Assembly (NCBI GenBank): GCA_021234155.1
Contig: JAJEKV010000001.1
Location: 2,628,007 to 2,692,006 of the forward strand
Origin: Isoetes taiwanensis
Lineage: Eukaryota > Streptophyta > Lycopodiopsida > Isoetales > Isoetaceae
Direction of reading: 5' to 3'
Length of the DNA: 64,000 nucleotides
Positions 46,409 through 56,079 of this stretch are shown piece by piece (position 1 is the stretch's first letter; every line of letters begins with the position of its first letter). The notes beneath the pieces are model-generated. The model had not been told where the DNA came from, ran no database searches, and saw only the letters and a list, made by a program, of their open reading frames with translations. Position numbers and translations under genes: made by a program.

Positions 46409-46443
46409 CTTGCAACACAAATTTTGTTATAATGTGTTGCAAG
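46409..46443. repeat. Perfect 11-bp inverted repeat, copy 1
   Basis: CTTGCAACACA (46409-46419) pairs with TGTGTTGCAAG (46433-46443) across a 13-base loop. Confidence 0.85.
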
Positions 46444-46690
46444 GGATGAAGAGTACCTTAGAAGTGTAAATTTTGTATGAAATTGATAAACTTTGATAAA
46501 CTTAAATGTTGTATTAAGTAAGGTTAATAATTACCTTGCGTGGATTAAGTTATGAAGTCATAAGTTAATTGGATAATGAAATAGTACAGTAATGTCTTAA
46601 ACATTATCTTAGAGTAATTCTAATAATTACGATAGTAAGTATATAATTATAGATATTGTAAAATTAATGCAGGATTTTAAGGTGCGAAGA

Positions 46691-46725
46691 CTTGCAACAC
46701 AAATTTTGTTGGAATGTGTTGCAAG
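46691..46725. repeat. Perfect 11-bp inverted repeat, copy 2
   Basis: The same arms recur at 46691-46701 and 46715-46725 with a 13-base loop. The loop has two changes relative to copy 1, but both arms are unchanged. Confidence 0.85.
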
Positions 46726-47046
46726 GAATGAAGAGTACCTTAAATAATAATTATATATGAAAGTGTTAAATTGTGATAAACTAAATGTTGTGATAACAGA
46801 GACTAATAAGTACCTTGTTTTAATAGAAGTTACGAATTGACAAGTTATTTGATAATGTAATGGCGTAATAATGATTTAAAAATATTACCTTAAGGCAATC
46901 TTAATAAATGTGTAAGTATTATAGTAGTATATCGTATGAATCAGGTTGATTGCAGGTTAGGAAGATTCCAAGGTGGGGAGACTCACGATGCTGCGGACAG
47001 CATCAATCCAAGGTGGGGAGAATGTGGCGTTTCCAAGATGCGATAC

Positions 47047-48650
47047 GGTCCCGGGACGATATCTTGTATTGCACCGTCCACGCCGCAGACACGCCGTCCC
47101 CAATCGACGCGGTAATGCGACGGCGTGTACCTAACAAGGGGCCTAGGGGGCAACTTGCAATGGTGCGCATACTTAGCAATGTATGCACTTTTAGACCTTT
47201 AACCCATTAAAGGTAGACCAAGGGTCATGGAAACCCTAAACCTAACCGATAGCCTACATAAGGCACCAAACCCTAACTTTCCCTTTTTCGCCTACAGACC
47301 TTCCGAGTCTCGACATTCGCGTGCCTCGAGGAGTCAATTCCAACTCCCACGATCCGCCGGGCGCCCAAATTGTCGATCATCCTTCCGACCGCATCCCGGG
47401 CGTAACGTAGACATTGACGCCTTCGATCGAGAGGAGGAACTGTGGATCAGGTATTTGGTCGATTGAATAGCCTAAACCTTATTCCAGCCTCAACCAAAGA
47501 GGTTTAGCCTATTAAATCACCCGTAGTAGCCAAGCGCATCCCGAGATTGACTCTAACTAAAGAACCTAACTCTATGAATTAGATTAGTTCTTATTTACTT
47601 ATGTTGATATGATGGACTGGATGCATTCTCGTGGACTCATTGTATTGGGAAGGGGGTAGAGACTTAAAGCTTAGTAGATGATGCTCCTAGCTAGTCCCTC
47701 TCACTGAACTCGAGACCTGCTAGTCGGTCACCATCCCCCTCGAGTCCGAGCCTTGGGTAGGAACTTTTTTGTATTGTGGCCGATCTTTGTCTATGCAGAT
47801 ATTGATGTGCCACCCTTCTCGGTGGATATATGATGTTATGTTATCGACGTGTATGTTTACGCTTCGCAGAGCTAGGTAGGCCCCGAGGAAGATCGGGTAA
47901 AATGACCCCTCACTCTTCCCATTGTGGACTCTAGGCGGTCACAAAGGATATGTGGAGGGCCCCGTATCGCTGTGAGAGTCGGTGCGGGGGATGAACTCCT
48001 TTTGTACACCCGCGGGCAATCGTGATACCAGTAGGGGACGCCACACTAGAAGGGGACACTTCCCGACCGCCTTATCTGGACGGGCTTCATGAACCCCGAG
48101 TAGGCTCGGGCGGTGATACCTCGAAATCCCAAGGTCCTAAGGCTATAGTGACGCCATAGCATGATGGGACTCATCCGCAAAGTGTGCAATGTGGAGGGGC
48201 GGATGGAGGGACAACCCTAGCCGATGTTCTATGCCAGCCAACGCCATGTCAAGATTCGGTCCCGCCGATCTCTTAAGACCTAGCCGCCACCGATCTTCAC
48301 CGGAGTCCGAAAGCGGGGTAGAACCATGGGTTTGGGTGTTTTCCTTAGTATTAAATGCATATTCTTTGTTGTTGTCACTTGATGGATGTGCCACCCCTCG
48401 TGGTGGTAAATTATGATATGATTATGCTGTGTGGTGCTAACCTTGTATTCACGCTTCGCGGACGTAGGAGCCCCATCAAGGCGCGGGGGCGAATGACCCC
48501 TCTCCTGGTCCTTCACTTGAGCATCTTCTTATAGATGGCCCGAAGCTAGACGGAGAGGGCCCCGCGCCATGGTGAGTTGGTTGCCATGGGAGGGGAAAAG
48601 TCCCCGTATGTATACGTCCGAGTGTCGTATATGTTCAGGGAGCGTCCACA
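47047..48650 (+). repeat. LTR, copy C, ending before a primer-binding-site-like sequence
   Basis: Positions 47047-48000 match copy B (36958-38350), and 48060-48650 match the right part of copy A (about 1440-2011). The 3' end reads GCGTCCACA and ends in CA, followed after two bases by a TGGTATC primer-binding-site-like word. That is the order expected for the 3' edge of a 5' LTR. Two blocks within it resemble each other: GATGTGCCACCC ... TACGCTTCGC ... AATGACCCC near 47808-47912 and again near 48385-48500. This indicates an internal duplication. The LTR start is unclear. Confidence 0.65.
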
Positions 48651-48652
48651 GT

Positions 48653-48664
48653 TGGTATCGTGAG
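48653..48664 (+). promoter_or_regulatory. Primer-binding-site-like sequence
   Basis: TGGTATCGTGAG resembles the plant retrotransposon site TGGTATCAGAGC, complementary to the initiator methionine tRNA 3' end, and sits two bases after the LTR end. The first seven bases match and the rest is diverged. Confidence 0.55.
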
Positions 48665-49340
48665 TCCGTGATTTCGGGCTGTCGGGAATCATAGCACTGG
48701 CCAAACCCTAACTCGTAGTTCGTTAGTTGGGTAGGAGGCTAATCTAGTGGTGGCTTAGTTTTCTTTGATGTTTGGCTTTGTGTTAGGTTAAAGTAAGAAA
48801 TTGTAGGTTTAAAGAAGTTAGGGCGACTAGAAGACCCAAGTTTGGAGGGGCTATAACTTTTTGTAGGTAGCTTGGACGAAGGCGGAAACGGCTCTATTGG
48901 ATCGGGCGTACCCCAAATAACCTAGAACAGTCGTCGCTGGCGAAAAATGGCCACGGAGGGGCCCCGAAAGTCAACTCGGGCGCCGCTTGATTTTCGTCGA
49001 CTTGCAGTCGCGGTGGGAGCGCGCATAATGCTGTCGGCGCCCGACCGTATATTTCCGCGTATTCCCGCCGTATAAATATTTTTTTTTAATAAAAAAAATA
49101 AGTTAATAAGAAATTTTTAAAAAAAATTTAAAAGTTAGGCGGCCGTTAAAATTATTATGTCCGCCTTGCCCTCTGCACCTCCGCCCACTAAGCTGGACGA
49201 CCGCCATAGCCACCGGACCCGATCTTGCCTTCCCACCCTGGTTTATCCCTACCGCCTTCTCTGACCCTAGCGCCTCCCCTATCGTCGCCTTAACCACCAG
49301 CGCCCCCTTCCCGCCGTCTGTCGACCCCAGCGCCATAGTT
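48665..49340 (+). other. Retrotransposon 5' leader
   Basis: Lies between the primer-binding-site-like word and the gag-like reading. It contains an A/T-run patch (49078-49132) and then a C-rich, proline-coding stretch up to the ATG at 49341. The minus-strand frame at 49103-49384 is a by-product. Confidence 0.45.
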
Positions 49341-50111
49341 ATGGCCAACACCAAGAGCACCATGGACCCCACTACCCTTACCATAGCCCAGATCTATGCT
49401 TTGATCGCCTGACATATGGCCGCTAACCCTGCTTTGATTGACATACTTCTAGATGAGTTGGTAAATAGATTTGCCAACGACGCTAGGATACCCTATCCAA
49501 TTTATCACTACTCAGAGCCGCTTTTTATTATGTTAAATCTCCGACAGCTTCCTTATACCATGGCCGAGCAACCTGACCTGGTCATGATGTTGTTCAAATT
49601 CTATCCTCCTGAATGTGAGGGCCACACTGAAGAGGAGGACATAAGAACAGAGGCCGACCGTATCCGGAACTTGGCCAGGGAGGATGACCGCAGAGAATTA
49701 GAACGAGCCGATACGGCGGCTCGAGGTCGAGAGTATAGGTATTTAGGAGATGGAGTCGCCGTCATTGATGGCAGGGCAATCGAGATTCCCCCATATCAGT
49801 GGCATGAGGCTTCCCAGAGCTTCATGTGGGGAGAGATTTCGGACATCAGCCTGGATTATTTGACGACGATCCAGATTGATATGGCCCAACGTCTAATCGA
49901 TACCATTAAACTCCTTCGGCATTGTAGAGCCATCTGCGACAACGAGGTTGAAGAAGACCTAAGGAGAGCTCGGGAGTTCCGGGAAGAGCAGGAAAGGATC
50001 CAAAAGGAAAAGGAGGAGAAGGCCCGACAAGAACAGCAGGACCAGCAGGGTGATGGGGGACCAGAGAATGAGCAGGGGCCAACCCCTTTGGACCGACGAT
50101 TAAACACCTGA
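49341..50111 (+). CDS. Gag-like protein of an LTR retrotransposon, one in-frame stop
   Basis: The reading is open from ATG 49341 to an in-frame TGA at 49410-49412, then from ATG 49416 to the stop at 50109-50111 (231 codons). With the TGA read through it would be about 256 residues. The N-terminal half has helical, hydrophobic blocks (ANPALIDILLDELVNRFAND, YHYSEPLFIMLNLRQLPYTM). The middle is acidic, and the last 60 residues are a charged coiled-coil-like segment (EEDLRRAREFREEQERIQKE) followed by Q, D and G. No CCHC zinc knuckle is present. Its place about 700 bp after an LTR and primer-binding-site-like word is the main reason to call it gag. The family is not certain. It is the longest intact retroelement frame here and keeps its frame better than its neighbours. 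Confidence 0.5.
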
Positions 50112-50114
50112 GAA

Positions 50115-50605
50115 AAGATTAGCCCGGAAGTCCCAAGCAGCAATACAAGGAGAAGTTGAAGACTGTCGGAGCTTTTGGGAAGAATGCAAGTTCCAGCCGG
50201 AGACAGGAGCGGGTGGATGCTTCCCCACTCGCTGTCGTTGGGGCCAAGACGATACCACGGCAAAGGGGCCCGACTCCCACACCTGCTCCACCAAGGAAGC
50301 CCCACCCCAGATAGACCCTGCATCGCGGCCCCTACGAGATCCGTGAAAGTTTGAAGTCTACGCAACCGATCATACGAAGTGCCTTTTCAAAGGTTGGTTC
50401 GAGATAGCCCAAGAGTTTAAAACCGACCTTCGCTTCCGCACTTTTTGCTATCCTAGCGCCAAGAGGCTGCGAGAAGCCTACTTAGTGGCACTTTTTGGTG
50501 ATGCTGCAATCTTTGCGCTATCCACGCAAAGAGAGTCACCATAATGCCAAAGGATTTAGCCCTCGCCCGCAGATTCCGGGAGAGCGCCCTAGAAAAATTT
50601 TGGAG
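50115..50605 (+). pseudogene. Histone H3 sequence broken by frameshifts
   Basis: Successive H3 blocks appear in the right order in three frames: a basic, proline-rich tail ending in a KPH word (about 50295), EIR ... KST ... IIR (about 50337-50379, the H3 LREIRK-x-QKST-x-LLIRK segment), PFQRLVR (50382-50402), EIAQEFKTDLRF (50401-50436), [11 protein letters not shown] (50472-50506), [16 protein letters not shown] (50508-50555) and [11 protein letters not shown] (to about 50588). This covers alpha-N to the C-terminus of H3. EIAQ-FKTDLRF and VTIMPKD are the canonical H3 forms, not the usual centromeric forms. At least five frame breaks occur, yet residues inside blocks are well conserved. It starts where the gag-like frame ends and is followed by a T-run. 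Confidence 0.75.
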
Positions 50606-50619
50606 AATACCCGTTGTAA

Positions 50620-50710
50620 ATATTTTTTTTTTTTTTTGTTATAATAAATAAAAATTTATTTTTTGTCCTTGTATTGTGTACGAAAATGCTGATGTCGAGA
50701 TCAATAAAGG
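50620..50710 (+). other. T-run and AATAAA-like words after the H3 sequence
   Basis: A run of 14 T follows the H3 C-terminus, then AATAAATAAAAATT and, 50 bp on, ATCAATAAAGG. They could be polyadenylation-type signals but are also usual in AT-rich plant DNA. Confidence 0.3.
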
Positions 50711-50789
50711 GTTAAAAGGATCTTCAAAGTTTCATTTTCATTTGTTCATATCTGCTTTTCTTTTCCTCCCTCCTCCCTTCCAAATTTCC

Positions 50790-52160
50790 ATGGTCGCCAC
50801 CGATCTACTTGCATGGTACCGTGATGGAGAGCAAAGTGGGATCCGTGAGGTGCCCTTCGAATTGTTACGGCCCTTTCTATGCCAAAGCCTTTGACCTCAT
50901 CACTAATATGCAAATACCCGTGATTATGCCTGATTCTAGAGTTTTATACGAGGAGATGCTTCCTCCGTGTATTCCTCTTAGGGAACCTCCCGCCAGTATC
51001 TAGAACGGGATGTAGTCCGAGATATGCTAGGGGTGACACCCACGCATATGATGTGTTGAAAGGCAAGCTCGAGATGGGGAAAGCACCGCCAGGTTGTGCA
51101 CACCGGGCTTACAATATCTTGAAGTTGCCTTTGCCCTAGCCATCCTCATGGATCAAGACGCTGAGGATGAGACATTGCCACTAGAGAAAGGCAAACTTCC
51201 GAGCCTCTCCGGAGGAGGAAGAAGATGAGCATATAGGCATGGGTGACTTCACTACTGAAGCAAGTTGGGAGGAGATACCACCACGCCGAACAAGCTGCAC
51301 GCTTGTCCGTTAGACGCCCTTCCGGTTGTGTATCACCAAGGGCAAGAATATCTTCTCTTGATGATATCATCCGGACCTATCACATGGTGGCGCGGGTTCA
51401 AGTGCGGCGCCAGGACCATGTACTCTATGAGTTAGCGAAGAGTATATGGATGGTTTCATCGACTTTGCTCCCATTGACCTTCCCCGTGAGGTGCAGCAGT
51501 TATCCAATTCCACGCCAGAGACCATTGAGCCACCGTGAGACTTTGCTACGGTTCGAACCGTGATGCAGATCCGCCATCTCGGCCTTCACCGGATTCCTTT
51601 ACCGCTATGGGGCCTCATGTCCCAAACATTAACATGGTCGGTTCCCTCCGGTTCGGATGAGGGGGAGAGGATTTATACCATAATCCTCGCTCATTTGAAG
51701 GAAGAGCATCAGGAACTCAAGGAAGAAGAAGTCCCTATGGACTTGATAAGGAGGTTGCCACGTCGGAGACTCCGCAAGGAAAAAGTATTGGGAAACCCAC
51801 CTACCGCTTCTTCCCTATCCGCTTTTCGCAGGGCAAGTTCTTTTGTAGCCCGACTTAGGGCCGAGGCGAGGCTTCATGGTGGACCCTCCGGTGCTCTTTC
51901 CACATTGGCGGGCACAAGAAGCTTCCCTATCGCACGCTTTACTTACGTTTTCGTGCGACCGGGATCTTGCCTTGACCTTGGGGCGTGATATTGCACCCGG
52001 ATGAGTATGAAACTCCTTACGGCGTCCCATTGGTCGTTGCCTATCCACCGAGGTTGCCTCCATTGCACCGCCATAGTAGACCAGGGGTGACTTTGTTGCG
52101 ACATCGACCACCCACCACCTCCTCGACCTATGGATGAAGAGGGGACCTAGTTTTTAGACA
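50790..52160 (+). pseudogene. Degraded coding region, family not recognised
   Basis: Coding-like readings shift between plus frames: from ATG 50790 (LLAWYRDGEQSGIREVPFEL), then YAKAFDLITNMQIPVIMPDS (to 51001), then an acidic part near 51195-51290 (GMGDFTTEASWEEIPP), then ARVQVRRQDHVLYEL near 51390, FIDFAPIDLPREVQQLSNST near 51460 and YTIILAHLKEEHQELKEEEV near 51680. Amino-acid use looks real in each block, but no known domain emerges. It lies downstream of the gag-like and H3 sequences and could be the next ORF of the same retroelement or a separate relic. Exact limits are uncertain. Confidence 0.4.
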
Positions 52161-52374
52161 ATTGTATCACGCATTTCAGATATGAGTATGTTGTAAAATT
52201 TTGACTTGGCAATTCATTAGCCATTCTATAATGTACGTGCCTTTCTTATGAATTATGATTCTTGTATCGTTGAATACAATTAAATTGTTTTCCCATGATA
52301 CTCCCTTTGTATCTATTAGAGTTAGAATGTAAGAAAACTGTTCCACATGGTATATTCATTTCCTACCGCCTTTG

Positions 52375-52860
52375 CGACCAGGACTTGAAGAATATGAAGA
52401 AAGAATCACCAACCGTGATATGACGAGGCGATCCCTTCCTCTCGAGCAGGTTCTGACGCCAACGGTATATGGGGAATAAATTCCTGAGCGCAGACGGGTG
52501 ATTATGAGGAAGGGGAACCTAAAGAAGAAGAAGGAGAGCCCTATGATCCCGCTAAAGGCTTGGAAGTAGTTAACATTCTCGAGAGCGGGCCTTTGAGGAC
52601 TTACGAAGAAACTCTTCACCCGAACATGGGACTATTGGGACATGACAAGGCATGAAGCTTTTTTGACGCCAACGATCACTTGTGGCGAATTTTCTATGCT
52701 TTGAGAAGGCTCTTTAATCTCCCCCTCATCATCAGCCCTACACTGGATTACCAACCTTGTCATCGTCCGTGCCCTGCTCGCTATAAGTTAGTGAGAGAGT
52801 CATGCGAGAGCGTTCGCTACTCTATCTTGTACCCTTTCGCGAACCCCTAGGCCTGGTCCA
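52375..52860 (+). pseudogene. Short coding-like stretch, family not recognised
   Basis: Contains a plus-strand reading with blocks EEGEPYDPAKGLEVVNILES and GPLRTYEETLHPNMGLLG (about 52510-52650), and further on LWRIFYALRRLFNLPLIISP (about 52680-52740), in more than one frame. It probably continues the degraded region before it. Confidence 0.3.
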
Positions 52861-52869
52861 CTCCCGCTT

Positions 52870-53130
52870 TGTTTTCTATGTTATGTGTGAGTTGGAAAAA
52901 AAAATTTTTTTTGCCAAATGTAAAGTGTCTACCTCTGTATTATCTACTTACTTAAAATGTGTTGGGGGGGGGGCGTGTCCTCTTTTTCCCTTTGTGGACA
53001 TCGAAATCCGCCATTTTGTCAAATTTTGGGATCAGAAAATGATAATCCGGCGAAAAAAATGAAATTCCCCAATATCGCAACTTTGGATTTCCTCTAAATT
53101 CCATTCTTTGCTTTTCTTAAACGGACGTTT
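52870..53130. other. Low-complexity patch, no gene recognised
   Basis: Holds an A-run plus T-run (about 52896-52914) and a run of nine G (about 52962-52972). No supported gene. Confidence 0.35.
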
Positions 53131-53134
53131 TCCT

Positions 53135-53404
53135 CTAAAAAGTGGCGGGATCCTCCTCCAAATCATGATCATCACTGCCGGCTAATTGTCCGGGAAGAAT
53201 AATTTGCTGCATGTCCGTTCTTACACAGCCTCCGCTCATTATTTTCCCATCCCAAATAAGTTTAGGTATCGGGCCAAACCTAGTACGCTTTCTTTGCATT
53301 CGGAAGCGGTTGCACACCATCTTAGGCGCAAAGCCAGCAGAGAGATTCGATTTCATTATCTGTAGTTTTTCTTTCTCTTTCTTCAGGTCGTTTTTGTTCT
53401 TCAT
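53135..53404 (-). pseudogene. Unidentified coding-like minus-strand frame
   Basis: An 89-codon minus-strand frame with balanced composition and blocks APKMVCNRFRMQRKRTRFGP, IPKLIWDGKIMSGGCVRTDM and LPGQLAGSDDHDLEEDPATF. I do not recognise the family. Just upstream of the Helitron and near the pyruvate dehydrogenase fragment, it may be another captured exon. Confidence 0.35.
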
Positions 53405-53419
53405 TTTATTTATATGTAT

Positions 53420-53665
53420 GCAAGCTCTGTTTCACAATAATCCCTCTCTGTTTCTCCAGATTTGAGTTTGCTATTGGTTTAGAAAGTGATGATTTGATCT
53501 GGGAAACTTGGACTTATTTTATTCTCTTATGGCAAAATATTTTCAACACGGTTCAAAATGGAGGCCTCCTATACAACTCTGCTGCATTTAGCTCTGTTTC
53601 GCTATAATCCTTCTCTTTTTGCTGCATTCAGCTCTGTTTACCAATATATTTTAGAGCTGCTGTCG
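53420..53665 (+). repeat. Short direct repeats with an AGCTCTGTTT core
   Basis: The words AGCTCTGTTTCACAATAATC, AGCTCTGTTTCGCTATAATC and AGCTCTGTTTACCAATATAT lie near 53424, 53589 and 53630. The second and third are preceded by CTGCATT or TGCATTC, and CTCTC or TTCTC follows the first two. Confidence 0.6.
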
Positions 53666-54065
53666 GATTCTAGTTTTTCTGTCAAAGGGGGGCCTGCAGA
53701 GGCCTTTGCATAAGGAGAGAGACCTGCAGCAAGCCCAAAGTTAGCTGTTCAGTTCATGAGAATACTTACTAGCTGCTGTTTGTTGGCTGGACGCCTTGCA
53801 TGTGGAAGAATATGTCAGAGTATGCAAGAAGAAGAAGACGGCTAAGAGAGCTAAAAGACGAGGCTATAATACCTTCTGTTCCTACTGCAGAACCGGCTGT
53901 TGAGGCAGATTGGGCTGACAAATCAGAAGTGGCAGATCCAGATTTCCTTCTTTTTCTTCATGCTTCACCAAATCCGGCGCTGCCCATCTCAACTGTATTT
54001 GTCCTATGCCCGACCTTCCTCCATAAATTGGCCTTTCTCCGCCTTGGCCTTTCGTCTTTGATCCA
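53666..54065. other. No gene assigned
   Basis: A plus-strand frame from ATG 53800 (102 codons) begins with a basic stretch and then KDEAIIPSVPTAEPAVEADW, which looks coding-like, but it turns hydrophobic and unrecognisable after about residue 50. It might be another captured exon fragment. Confidence 0.3.
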
Positions 54066-54069
54066 TTTC

Positions 54070-54361
54070 TTTATGAGTTTTTTCTCCGGATCTGATTCTT
54101 GGGTTTGAATCCCAAAATTTTGTGAAGAATTCTTTCTTTCTTGATAATCTGATCTCTGTTTTCGGGGTCCCGAATTGCAGCCTTCATTAATCCTCTAGCA
54201 TCCTCTGCTGAGTAAGGAGCAAGCACTTTAAGCCCAAGAACTGCTCCGTACCATGCTGCAAAACACTGAGAGTGCTGTACTGCTACACCAGCAGCTGCCC
54301 CAATGGGCCAACGAAAGACAATGGGGACTGAAATTTGCCCCCCAGATAACTTTTTCGATTT
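54070..54361 (-). pseudogene. Pyruvate dehydrogenase E1-beta exon fragment
   Basis: The minus strand is open without interruption from about 54361 to 54070. From about 54343 to 54166 it reads as mitochondrial pyruvate dehydrogenase E1 beta subunit: [12 protein letters not shown], then [37 protein letters not shown] and KAAIRDP. The family has FRGPNGAAAG; here the PN part reads WPI, so two or three residues differ there. Similarity stops after RDP, where the plant gene reads on as PVVFLENEL, and before SGGQ, so about one exon is present. There is no start codon. Orientation is opposite to the Helitron RepHel. Helitrons and other plant transposons are known to carry such fragments, but the Helitron's left end is not placed, so capture is an inference. 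Confidence 0.8.
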
Positions 54362-55025
54362 TGTATCATATGTTTATCTTTCAGAAACTTGCACATGGTT
54401 AAGGCAATGAGCTGTTAGATGGTTTTCTATCCCTGGAAATCTTCATGTCACTGCTTTGTGCCTCTAGCCTGAAGAATGTCCCAAACTAATGGTTTTTGCG
54501 CTTATGTGTGGACGTTTTTTGTGCAGGATATGTATGAAAAGCTGTAGATATTCAAAGGGAAAAGCTTTTGGGGTTCTGGTTGTATCAGGTAGTTCTTGAA
54601 TTCCGTAACTTAGACTTAACAAGGAAAGTACATTTTGTTAGTTTTCTTTGCCATGAAAGAGAAATAAAAGTACGTAAAATGTGGGAAAGGTTTATTTGCT
54701 GAGTTTATTTGTTGTTGTGATATTTAATCCTAAGCATATATAGCTGATAAACATGTTCCGTCTCATGTTGTGCAGGCGTTTTGCAGAAGATAGGATTGTG
54801 AGGCAACGTTGCAATTAAAAGAACAAATACAAGGTAAAACGAAGAAAATGACAATAGTGATAACACTAAAACAAAATCTGTCATGGAGAAAAACAATTTT
54901 AGAAAGATCCTTGAACATTTAGTGTCAAATTCATTCAACCATCAAATTCATTCATTCAAATTCATCAAATTATATATACCCCAACATGTGTGTAGATATC
55001 ACATAAACTAATCACGTTATTCAAC
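54362..55025. other. Intron-like sequence with a possible small exon
   Basis: Contains plus-strand exon-like pieces bounded by AG and GT, for example after GTTTTTTGTGCAG (about 54527) up to a TCAG-GTAG near 54589, and after TTGTGCAG (54777) up to an ACAAG-GTAAAA near 54834. The end is a 3' splice-site-like run ACTAATCAC ... CCAATGCAG (to 55035) in front of the small ORF. These may be 5' exons of the Helitron genes, but no protein similarity confirms them. Confidence 0.35.
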
Positions 55026-55029
55026 ACCA

Positions 55030-55491
55030 ATGCAGATGGTAGTGATCAATGTTGAGTGGGATTCTTACCCAAGGTTGGTAGCCAAATTCTTTGAGGATGG
55101 TCATGAGGTCCCACAGTTTGATGACGACCTTGATGACGACCTTGAAAAATACGTTCAATACTTGAATGACTATGAGGACCTTGAGGAAATTATGTTAGAG
55201 ATTGAGGCTGAATCCGCAACATCACCAAACCAAGAGAGAGTTCCAAAGCAATGTAAAATTAAGGGTTTACTATGGGCCGCAAGAATTTTTGCAGAATGGT
55301 ATGGAGTTCAGGAGTCGCTTGGGTTTCCGCTATCTCAAACATCTAAAATTCAATTAGACATTGATAAGTTCATCAATCTCTTGCATAGTGTGTTCCATAA
55401 ACACGTATATGTCCGTGTACAAAAGTTCATAAACGCCATGGATGCTATTTTGTACACAGAGTACATGGTACAAAATGGTTTAGATATGTAG
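55030..55491 (+). CDS. Helitron upstream small ORF, similar to the downstream one
   Basis: An unbroken frame of 153 codons, with starts at 55030 and 55036. The second ATG follows CCAATGCAG, a 3' splice-site-like sequence with an ACTAATC branch-like word about 25 bp upstream. The N-terminus (MVVINVEWDSYPRLVAKFF) and the C-terminal half (IKGLLWAARIFAEWYG ... FINAMDAILYTEYMV) follow the pattern of the ORF at 61636: MV-x-I-x-V-x-W, A-x-x-x-WY, an I/L-rich helix, then F-I-x-x-x-D. Between them is an acidic insert of about 50 residues containing a duplicated DDDL, from the repeated word GATGACGACCTT. No known family is recognised. Coding is supported by the unbroken length and by the paralogue across the RepHel gene. 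Confidence 0.6.
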   Translation: MQMVVINVEWDSYPRLVAKFFEDGHEVPQFDDDLDDDLEKYVQYLNDYEDLEEIMLEIEAESATSPNQERVPKQCKIKGLLWAARIFAEWYGVQESLGFPLSQTSKIQLDIDKFINLLHSVFHKHVYVRVQKFINAMDAILYTEYMVQNGLDM

Positions 55492-56079
55492 CATGTTGAA
55501 ATGCAAAACTTTAGGCGATAATGAACGTGCTCCTCATCTATGGTACTCTTTGTTGTATCTCCACTAATAAATATGCGTCACTCATAAACATGTGTATTTT
55601 GGCATGTGATAAGCACGTGTCTATAGACTACAACAATATGATCGAACCCATGTGTCCCAATATACATTGCAAACTCGACGTAGGATTCCACTATTTAAGG
55701 GATTACATGTAAAATTTATCTCTATTATAATTCCGCCTAATAGCTAGCACTTTATTGTAGTTGTATTTTGTATTTTTATGAAGGTGGAATATCAAATAAT
55801 GCGCCTCTCTTTCTGCTTTTTGTACAGGACAACCTTTTGCTTCCACTTTCACGGACACAACAAAGTCTGAGAACCATTGAAGGTGAGTCGCATTCTTTGT
55901 TTGGGTAAATTCATTTACATTACATGTGCATAAATCGTCATTATTGTTGCATATACGCATAAAGCTTAAAATTAAAGGTTTAGCTTTATTGTTTGTGAAC
56001 CTCCGTGGTATGGCTATACGGTACAATAGAAAGCTATGACTTCCAAACATCTAAATAAAGATACATTGCGACTTGCCAG
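55492..56079. other. Region between small ORF and RepHel, with one exon-like segment
   Basis: AT-rich, intron-like sequence. A segment at 55828-55882 is framed by CTTTTTGTACAG and GTGAGT and could be a 55-bp exon. Another 3' splice-site-like run (GACTTGCCAG) precedes the first RepHel repeat near 56080. The 63-codon frame at 55521 and the minus frame at 55703-56050 are not supported. Confidence 0.35.

Larger units (their letters stand above)
46403..46960. repeat. Tandem duplication, period 282 bp, with an internal hairpin
   Basis: The unit begins CGAAGACTTGCAACACAAAT at 46403 and again at 46685. Both copies continue with GATGAAGAGTACCTTA or AATGAAGAGTACCTTA, GATAAACT, AATGTTGT and GATAATG. 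Each copy starts with a perfect 11-bp inverted repeat. Confidence 0.8.

Noticed and set aside
49103-49384. Minus-strand hydrophobic frame of 93 codons resembling a secreted glycine-rich protein
   Set aside because: It is the opposite strand of the proline-rich leader before the gag-like ORF, and its composition follows from that.
54964-54990. A-TC position as Helitron 5' end
   Set aside because: An A followed by TC occurs here, but such triplets are common and there is no similarity to a known 5' end, so it was not used.
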